Positions 37,501 to 42,488 of a stretch of DNA of 42,488 nucleotides are shown here, piece by piece. The notes beneath the pieces were generated by a model. It did no database searches. It was not told the origin of the DNA and was given only the letters and a program-made list of their open reading frames with translations. The position numbers and the translations under genes are program-made. The stretch lies in the NCBI GenBank assembly GCA_016871615.1, contig VHCX01000028.1, positions 1 through 42,488 on the forward strand. The letters are read 5' to 3'. Numbering within the stretch: position 1 is the stretch's first letter; each line of letters opens with the position of its first letter. This DNA comes from Verrucomicrobiota bacterium (lineage in GTDB: Bacteria > Verrucomicrobiota > Verrucomicrobiia > Limisphaerales > UBA9464).

Positions 37501-38517
37501 CACCGGTCCGAACGAGCCGCCGCCCTTGTTGCGGTAGAGGATGTCCACCTCGCCGCGCTCGTTGACCATCACGCCGCCGCCCCGGACCGGCGTGGCCCCG
37601 AAGCGCGAGGCCGGGGTCGCCACGGGCTTGCCGTCGACCCTGCGCACGGAGGGTCTGGCCCCGTCGAAGCCGTCGCGGTAGGTGGTGGTGCGGTAGTTGC
37701 CGACGTAGACCTCGGGCAGGCCGTCGCCGGTCAGGTCGGCCGCCGCCATCGAGGTGGCCCCAAGCCGCCGGGCGAAGCCGCTGTTGGTCGATTCGGTGAA
37801 GCGACCCCGGGCGTCGTTGAGGAAGAGCCGGGTGCCCCCGCCCAGCGCGTTGACCAGCAGGTCCAGGTCGCGGTCGCCGTCGACGTCGAGCAGCAGGCAC
37901 CCGGTCGAGGCCTGCCCCCCGCAGGCCACGCCCGCCGCCTGGGCCGCCTCCTCGAAGCGCCAGCCGCCCCGGTTCAGGTACAGGGCGTTGGTGCCCTCGA
38001 GGCTGCAGAGATACACGTCGGGGCGACCGTCGCCATCGACATCGCCCAAGCCCACGCCGGAGCCGTTCTCGAGGATGCGGTTGCGGGCGGCGGAGGCTTC
38101 GGCCAGCGCGTTGGTGAAACGCAGCCCGGTCCGGGCCGGATCCAGGGCCCGGAATCCGGTGGCGGTCCCGGAAGCCTTGGGCAGCTTCCAGCGCCGGAAC
38201 CCGGCGCCCGCCTCGACACCCCGTGCAGACGCCCCCGCCCCAACGGAACCAGCGGTAGCCGCCGCGGGAGGCTTTGGCAGGGCGTCATCGGCCCTCGCGG
38301 CCGCAAGGCCCCAACCCCTGCCCGGGCCGCCGATGCCGCCCAGCGTCAGGGCACCCAGGAGGCCCAGCAGACGCCCGGCGGCGGCAATGCCCGCGCGGCC
38401 CGGGAAGCCCGGCCACAACGGGTCGCCCGCTCGCCGTGTCGGATGACCGGTCCCGGCCAGAGTTTCGGAATCCCGCCGGAACCTCCGCCGCAACGTCGAC
38501 CCGCGCTCCCGGATCAT
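34513..38517 (-). CDS. Very large FG-GAP/ASPIC-UnbV repeat protein, two modules
   Basis: 1334 residues. The N terminus is long and basic, with a hydrophobic segment near 44-67, so a late signal peptide is likely or the true start is further in. Two modules follow. Module 1 has FG-GAP/VCBS calcium-binding repeats (GLGDVDGDGRPDVYLCSLEG, LDVDGDRDLDLLVNALGGG, DLDLDGDLDLVVNRLQG) ending in an ASPIC/UnbV-like domain (VRLRGLSPDTGGIGARIRL, 'MTLEVRWRSGRVSRLEGVEA'). Module 2 repeats the design (FTDLDGDGSAELVLA, DWDGDGRMDLVLGNWGRN, DFDGDGRADLALAQNRG) and ends with a second ASPIC-like domain. It is coupled by ATGA to the cytochrome c/FG-GAP gene upstream. Its role is probably surface or periplasmic binding. 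Confidence 0.8.
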   Translation of the reverse strand: MIRERGSTLRRRFRRDSETLAGTGHPTRRAGDPLWPGFPGRAGIAAAGRLLGLLGALTLGGIGGPGRGWGLAAARADDALPKPPAAATAGSVGAGASARGVEAGAGFRRWKLPKASGTATGFRALDPARTGLRFTNALAEASAARNRILENGSGVGLGDVDGDGRPDVYLCSLEGTNALYLNRGGWRFEEAAQAAGVACGGQASTGCLLLDVDGDRDLDLLVNALGGGTRLFLNDARGRFTESTNSGFARRLGATSMAAADLTGDGLPEVYVGNYRTTTYRDGFDGARPSVRRVDGKPVATPASRFGATPVRGGGVMVNERGEVDILYRNKGGGSFGPVSWTAGAFRDAQGRSLTEPPLDWALSVAFRDLDGDLLPELYVCNDFVLSRDGFWRNTGGRGLQAFAPEAIRQIPMSSMGVDFADINRDGIDDVVVVDMLSRDPAARQRQRANHLTAFDWPLHDPAFRPEVSRNMLYLGRGDGTWAEIAQLAGVAASDWSWCPIFLDVDLDGFEDLLVGTGNDHDVLDADLLRQVRGRDGRDAAGDAVENLRRFPRLETPMAVFRNRGDLTFEDMRASWGLSAPGIRNGMALADLDLDGDLDLVVNRLQGPAELHENVGTAPRIAVRLRGLSPDTGGIGARIRLLGGPVPEQSQERMCGGRYLSCDEGLRVFAASSKGPMTLEVRWRSGRVSRLEGVEADSLYEVDEAGAVASAAGPTPKPGGPPPVEPPLFTDASPLLAHVHEDPPFDEFQGQPLLSRRLGELGPALAWFDLEGDGDDDLVVGSGSGGMPAVFLGDGRGGFNRQTEPLLAAPLPLDTAGLLGLPADGGGGGRELVIGVSSMEDPGSQRPRALVQSLAVGGTAGATTVAAPAAGAAVPEARPLEPGSTSSTGPVAAGSVAGRPGLVLFVGGRAVPCRYPESADSGLWLREGGRWKPDPAAATAFRSVGLVGGAVFTDLDGDGSAELVLAREWDTPAIFSWTNGVPVDRTAAWGLGGLTGWWTSVQAGDWDGDGRMDLVLGNWGRNSRWQDHLAVHPARVHFGDADGDGRLELIEAFWHVDSARWLPWRDAETVGRSFPGLSERLPTFRAYGQASVTDVLGDRAAAFRVREAASGESVVLLNRGGRLERRPLPVEAQLAPVFGIGVGDWDGDGREDLALAQNFFGVEPETSRFDAGRGLVLLGGGDGTFRPLEARRSGVLVWGEQRALAVADFDGDGRADLALAQNRGPVRLFHNTAGRPGLRVRLEGPAGNLMALGARLRLRDGPAGRPGPARDVRAGGGHWSQDSAVQVLALPGGAAVLEIAWPGGGRTTVNPVPAGAREVRVRRVADSAELTVLR

Positions 38518-40214
38518 GGCCCCTTCCGGTCGACGGTCGTGTTGCGGAGGATCACGAACGGGACGTGCTCGCGCTCCCAGTCCGTCTGGAGGCGGTCCGG
38601 CACGGGGGTGGGCCCGTGGACATGCGAACCGAGCGCAAGGTCCTCGTCGCCATCACCGTCCAGGTCTCCGCTGTCGAGCGTCAGCCAGCGGCCCTTGAGG
38701 CTTTGCTCGAAGGTGGCGGCCGCGAAGCGGAAGTTGCCCCGGTTTTCCAGGCAGACGAAGCCCTCCTCGGGCGACTTGGCGTAGTCGGGAAAGAACGACA
38801 CCGCGGCGATCTCCGGGTGCCCGTCGCCATCGAAGTCGCGCACCACCGCCTTGAAGGCCCCGTTCAGCGGGTAGAAGAAGACCTCGCGGAAGGTGACGTC
38901 GGGCCGGCCCATGTAGATGCGGATGCCGTGGTAGCGCTTGGTGGGCGAGGGATATTCGCCGTTGTCGCCATTGGTCACCACCAGGTCGGGTCGGCCGTCG
39001 CCGTCGAAGTCGGCCACGTCGAAGGAGGTGTGCCCGAAGAGCGGCGACTGCTGGAAGCCCACCTTGAGGTTGAACCGCCCGCCGCCCTCGTTGAGGAACA
39101 CCAGGAACGATTCGGTCTCCTGGGCCACCAGCACCCCGATGTCGGGCCGGCCGTCCTGGTTGAAGTCGAGCACGCGCGCGGCGATGGCCCCGGGTTTGTC
39201 GAGCAGCACATGCTCCACGAAGCGCCCGCCGCCCTGGTTCTCGTGCCAGGAGAAGCGGCCCATGGTGTTGCCGAAGGCGCAGACCAGCAGGTCCTGGCGG
39301 CCGTCGCCGTTGAGGTCCTCAAGGGTCGCCTGGGTGACGCGTGGCAGGTTGGTGAGGACGATCGAGGAAGACCCCCCGGCTTCCGGGGCGGCACTCCAGC
39401 GGCGGACGTCGGCGACCGGCCGGTCGGAGGGCATGAAGCTGCCGATGGAGGCCAGCACGGCCATGCCGGGGGTGAAGGACAGGCCCACCGGCACGTTGCC
39501 GATGGACTGGGTGTGCCGCAGGCCGCCATCGGCACCACGCACCTCCAGGGTCTTGCGCACGCCATCGCCCACCATCAGGCGGCGATTCGGCGGGTCGATG
39601 TGCACCAGCGTGGTCTCCGGCGCGTTGGTCACCCCGGGGGCCAGGGTGCCCAACTCGACCCGGAAGGACTTGAGGCCGACCCGGATCGGCTGGGTGCGGC
39701 CTTGAGGCAGCGCCCGGGCGGGAGCGCTGGCCACGTAGTAATTGGTGATGGCCTTCCAGTCCTCCAGCGGGACGAACGGGCTGCTGGCAAACCGCCCAGA
39801 AGCCTTGAGCAAGTCAGCCTCCGGATGGCCCTCGATCGACTGGGGCATGAAGCCCAGACGGATGGACATGCGCGGCAGGGTCTGGGAGTACCAAGTGGCC
39901 TGATCGAGCTGGTCCGGGTCGGGCTGGAGGTGGCAGCCCTGGCAGTGCTGGCGGGCCAACTCGCGTCCGCGGGCCAGCGGGTCGGCTGCCGCGAACAGCG
40001 GGATCCCGGCAGCGGATGCCCCGGGGACGGCCGGTTCCGCCTGAGGGACCCTGGGCGGGAGCGGCTGGGCGGGCACGCCCGCCGCCGGTGGGGTCTCGGC
40101 GTGGGCGATCCTGCCGATGACACCGGGCCAAACCGTCAGGAGGGCCAACGCGAGCCCACCGGAGAGGATTCCCCGGGCGGATCCGGAGCGTCGTGCTGCC
40201 GAGGGGACGTTCAT
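38514..40214 (-). CDS. Cytochrome c fused to FG-GAP beta-propeller
   Basis: 566 residues. Signal peptide (GLALALLTVWPGVIGRIAHA). A single c-type heme site CQGCH (Cys91, Cys94, His95) with a likely Met ligand in LPRMSIRLGFMP, then a long FG-GAP propeller: LEDLNGDGRQDLLVCAFGN, VLDFNQDGRPDIGVLVAQE, VADFDGDGRPDLVVTNGDN, VRDFDGDGHPEIAAVSF and SGDLDGDGDEDLALGSHVHG. This pairing of a periplasmic cytochrome with a propeller suggests electron transfer linked to substrate binding. It is the first gene of a two-gene unit with the double FG-GAP protein (4-base overlap). Confidence 0.85.
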   Translation of the reverse strand: MNVPSAARRSGSARGILSGGLALALLTVWPGVIGRIAHAETPPAAGVPAQPLPPRVPQAEPAVPGASAAGIPLFAAADPLARGRELARQHCQGCHLQPDPDQLDQATWYSQTLPRMSIRLGFMPQSIEGHPEADLLKASGRFASSPFVPLEDWKAITNYYVASAPARALPQGRTQPIRVGLKSFRVELGTLAPGVTNAPETTLVHIDPPNRRLMVGDGVRKTLEVRGADGGLRHTQSIGNVPVGLSFTPGMAVLASIGSFMPSDRPVADVRRWSAAPEAGGSSSIVLTNLPRVTQATLEDLNGDGRQDLLVCAFGNTMGRFSWHENQGGGRFVEHVLLDKPGAIAARVLDFNQDGRPDIGVLVAQETESFLVFLNEGGGRFNLKVGFQQSPLFGHTSFDVADFDGDGRPDLVVTNGDNGEYPSPTKRYHGIRIYMGRPDVTFREVFFYPLNGAFKAVVRDFDGDGHPEIAAVSFFPDYAKSPEEGFVCLENRGNFRFAAATFEQSLKGRWLTLDSGDLDGDGDEDLALGSHVHGPTPVPDRLQTDWEREHVPFVILRNTTVDRKGP

Positions 40215-40277
40215 GAAGTCCGGAAAACCTAGGTGTCTTCGAAGGGGAGTGGGAGTCGAAAACCGGATCGCACCATG

Positions 40278-40309
40278 AAAAAAGGGGACCGAGGCATGCC
40301 CCGGTCCCC
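40278..40309 (-). terminator. Rho-independent terminator after the LamG/PA14 gene
   Basis: On the minus strand GGGGACCG and CGGTCCCC form a perfect 8-pair stem around GGGCATGCCT, which itself can pair, followed by six T residues. It lies 24 bases past the stop of the gene at 40333 and just before the cytochrome gene. Confidence 0.85.
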
Positions 40310-40332
40310 CTGTTGACTTCAGGACTCAACCC

Positions 40333-42488
40333 TTATTTGACGATGCGAGCGAACTGCGCATCGGCACTCGGGGTGATCGTGAGCGGACTGGCCGCGCCAG
40401 CAACGTCGGTCCACGGACCCTTGGGGCTCGCTGCGGATTGCAGCTTGCCGCCACCGGTCCAAGTAATGGTCAGCGAGCCGTTGGCATTGCGGGTGATACC
40501 AGTGAACTTGATGGGCTCCTCGACGGCCGTGTACGGGATGAAGGCCATGTAGTCCATGTCGCCGTTGCCGCCCGGGAGGGTCAGCCGCAAGGTTACCTTG
40601 CCGCCGAGCTCGAGGACGACGGGGTCCTTGGTGCCGGGGCTGTTGAACTGGAAGAGCTCCAGGTTGTCCCAGCCCGCGGTCGCGCGGCCGGGCTTAATTT
40701 CCGCAAGCGGCTTGAGGGTTTGGGTTTCAGTTCCCACACCAGCGGTCACCTGATCCAACACGAACTGAATCGGGGCGCCACCCGAGGAGGCGAAGCCGTA
40801 CACAGAGTACTTCTTGGCCGGGGTCGGGAAGGTGCGGGTGTAGTTCTGCCAGTCGCCCGCGTCGTTCCAGCCGACGGTGTAGCTGACGTCGACGTCGAAC
40901 AGACCGCGGTTGCGGCCGCCGCCATTCGGGCCCTTGCCCGCGGCCACGCCGGTATCCGGGCGGTAGGGCTGGCCGGCGTTGCCACCGGGGTTGTTGAAGT
41001 CGACGCCCGGGATGCCACCCTTCCCATTGAAGGCGTCACCCGGATACTTGCCGTTCATGCCGATCTTCTGGTCGGTGATGGTCTGGCCACCGTCGAAGTC
41101 GAAGTCCTCGGCCTCGATGAAGAGGGCGTTCGGATCGTTCAGCGGGTTGGTGGAGAAGGACCACTCGTAGGAGGTCGGCTTGCCGGCCACGTCCAGGTAG
41201 CTGAGCTTGGCCGAGTGCTTGGTGTTGGGCGCGAAGTTCGCCGTGAACTTGGCGGTCAGGAAGATGCCCGACTTCTCGATGGTGGCGTTCACCTTGGCGC
41301 CATCGACCTCCAGGCTGGTGGTCGCGACGGCCTGCACCGTGCGGCCATCGACGTGGACGATCTCGATGTTGTTGCCGGCCTGAACGGTGTTCGGCCTGGG
41401 CGACACGCTCTTGATGAAGCCCGCGGGCGAGGCCACGGCCTCGGCGCTCAGGAACTTGCCGTCGATGGGCTTGAGGGAGCCGGCCGGGGTGGCATCACCT
41501 TCCTTGCGCCAGGCGACCTGGCCGTAGTCACCGCCGCCGCCCTCCTTGTAGATCAGGCGGATGAAGTACTTCTTGCCGGCGACCAAGGCCACGGGCTCGG
41601 ACGTCTCCTCGGCGTCGGGCTCGGTGAAGAACCTGCAGCAGCCGGTCTCCTCGGCGATCTGGACCAGGTTGGCCTCCTTGTCGTCGGTGCTCAGGAAGAG
41701 CTGGCCGCCGTCGTCGGTGTAGATGAAGAAGCGGTAGTTGCCGCTCTCGGCCGGGGTGAGGATGGCGTCGATGGTGGCGCCGTAGCTGTCCAGCGCGTCG
41801 GTCGGCAGGGCATCACGGCTGTTCATGCTGAACAGCGCGGCCGTCCGGTCGGGGCTGGCCGGATAGCGCGGGTCGTCCAGCAGGGCCTGCACGGCGTTGC
41901 CGCCGATGCCGGTCCAGATCGAGATCTTGGCAATGCCGTTCCGCAGGGTAACCCAGGCGTAGGCGCTGACCTTGGAGCCGGCCGCGATGGTCTTCTTGGA
42001 CAGGTCCTGCACGTTGCTCACGGAGACCGTGTACTCGGTGCCGTCGAGGTTCTGCTTGGCGGTGGTCAGCGTCACCGTGTTGCCCTTGACCGCGGCGGCG
42101 GTCACGGACAGGGCCGGGGAAACGCTGTAGTTGCCGACGGTGCCGGCGGTGACGGGGTCCACCTTCTCGCTGAAGGTCAGCACCAGCTTGGTGCCGGAGG
42201 CGTCGCCCGAAGCGCCCACCAAGGTCGGCGGGGTCAGGTCCTTCGGATCGGTGCCGGCATTGTACTCGGCCACGTTGTCAAAGCCGTCCTTGTCGAAGTC
42301 GGTCTTGGCGTCGGCCGGATCGTTCGGGTTGAAGCCGTACTGAATTTCCCAGTCGTCCGGCGTGCCGTCCTTGTCGGTGTCGATCACCAGGTCAGACGGC
42401 TTGGCGCCACCGGCCAGCTTCTTGATCTGGTCGGGGCTCAGGGCACCCTGCCAGATGGCGAAGTCGTCGATCGTGGCATCTGGGATGT
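40333..42488 (-). CDS. Large LamG/PA14/carbohydrate-binding surface protein, C-terminal part
   Basis: The frame continues past the right edge, so the N terminus is missing and about 718 codons are visible. The first residues read DFAIWQGALSPDQIKKL, the usual end of a LamG domain. Next are a type-3-like calcium segment (DTDKDGTPDDWEIQYG and DFDKDGFDNVAEYNAGTDP), an Ig-like domain (TFSEKVDPVTAGTVGNYS), a PA14-type domain with DDGGQLFLSTDD, another Ig-like unit, and a CBM6/35-like carbohydrate module starting FIEAEDFDFDGG with VGWNDAGDWQNYTRTF. A short closing domain ends the protein. No catalytic site is visible in this part. It is a probable polysaccharide-binding surface protein. Confidence 0.85.
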   Translation of the reverse strand, partial: IPDATIDDFAIWQGALSPDQIKKLAGGAKPSDLVIDTDKDGTPDDWEIQYGFNPNDPADAKTDFDKDGFDNVAEYNAGTDPKDLTPPTLVGASGDASGTKLVLTFSEKVDPVTAGTVGNYSVSPALSVTAAAVKGNTVTLTTAKQNLDGTEYTVSVSNVQDLSKKTIAAGSKVSAYAWVTLRNGIAKISIWTGIGGNAVQALLDDPRYPASPDRTAALFSMNSRDALPTDALDSYGATIDAILTPAESGNYRFFIYTDDGGQLFLSTDDKEANLVQIAEETGCCRFFTEPDAEETSEPVALVAGKKYFIRLIYKEGGGGDYGQVAWRKEGDATPAGSLKPIDGKFLSAEAVASPAGFIKSVSPRPNTVQAGNNIEIVHVDGRTVQAVATTSLEVDGAKVNATIEKSGIFLTAKFTANFAPNTKHSAKLSYLDVAGKPTSYEWSFSTNPLNDPNALFIEAEDFDFDGGQTITDQKIGMNGKYPGDAFNGKGGIPGVDFNNPGGNAGQPYRPDTGVAAGKGPNGGGRNRGLFDVDVSYTVGWNDAGDWQNYTRTFPTPAKKYSVYGFASSGGAPIQFVLDQVTAGVGTETQTLKPLAEIKPGRATAGWDNLELFQFNSPGTKDPVVLELGGKVTLRLTLPGGNGDMDYMAFIPYTAVEEPIKFTGITRNANGSLTITWTGGGKLQSAASPKGPWTDVAGAASPLTITPSADAQFARIVK

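Noticed and set aside
34684-38784. A 1366-codon open frame on the plus strand opposite the FG-GAP gene
   Set aside because: It mirrors the minus-strand gene in base-rich third positions. The minus-strand reading has repeated DxDGDGxxD motifs, while the plus reading is low-information.
38274-40232. A 652-codon plus-strand frame opposite the cytochrome gene
   Set aside because: It is antisense to a gene with a signal peptide, CxxCH and FG-GAP repeats; the text has no domain signature.

Overview
The window is a 42.5 kb, very GC-rich, gene-dense piece of a Gram-negative chromosome. Gene content points to Verrucomicrobiota, possibly a Limisphaerales/Pedosphaera-like lineage. The clues are large secreted LamG/PA14/carbohydrate-binding proteins, paired FG-GAP/ASPIC proteins with cytochrome c, CehA/McbA-type hydrolases, a DUF3050 protein and a betaine-lipid-type BtaA. 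This assignment is inference from gene families; no rRNA or marker gene is present. There are no insertion sequences, CRISPR arrays or phage genes. Two tRNAs (Asp-GTC and Arg-CCG) are present.

Layout. 1-863: the start of a secreted beta-helix-like protein, cut by the window edge. 1178-6165: an envelope-lipid neighbourhood with an LpxH-like phosphoesterase overlapping a glycosyltransferase-like gene, a class I methyltransferase on the other strand, a BtaA-type aminocarboxypropyl transferase, and an overlapping GNAT-fold protein. 6252-11896: an AraC regulator, a palindromic operator candidate, a BamE/SmpA-like lipoprotein, ExbB, ExbD, and a 1031-residue protein. The last joins a TonB-type N terminus (membrane helix with the S-x3-H motif plus Pro/Lys spacer) to a TonB-dependent receptor plug and beta-barrel. 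It is the most unusual object in the window. 11907-15556: two translationally coupled PHP/CehA-like hydrolases. 15697-18141: a modular secreted protein. 18302-19752: two tandem thymidylate-kinase-like genes, the second with Arg in place of the P-loop Lys. 19849-21354: a WPF-repeat exported protein.

21355-23561 holds a decayed gene fragment, the two tRNAs and an alpha/beta hydrolase. 23562-30559 (minus strand) is one compact sugar operon: a mutarotase-like protein, RbsB-, AroE-, RbsA- and RbsC-like proteins and a PfkB sugar kinase. The permease carries an extra domain of about 100 residues after its first helix. Divergent from it, 30763-34479 encodes a soluble glucose/sorbosone-dehydrogenase-like protein, a serine beta-lactamase-fold hydrolase and a DUF3050 heme-oxygenase-fold protein. 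34513-40214 (minus) is a coupled pair, cytochrome c/FG-GAP followed by a double FG-GAP/ASPIC protein. 40333 to the end is the C-terminal part of a LamG/PA14/CBM surface protein with a strong terminator.

Together the genes suggest a free-living polymer and sugar degrader with a heavily modified cell envelope, an energised outer-membrane uptake locus and an ABC system for an unidentified sugar or cyclitol.
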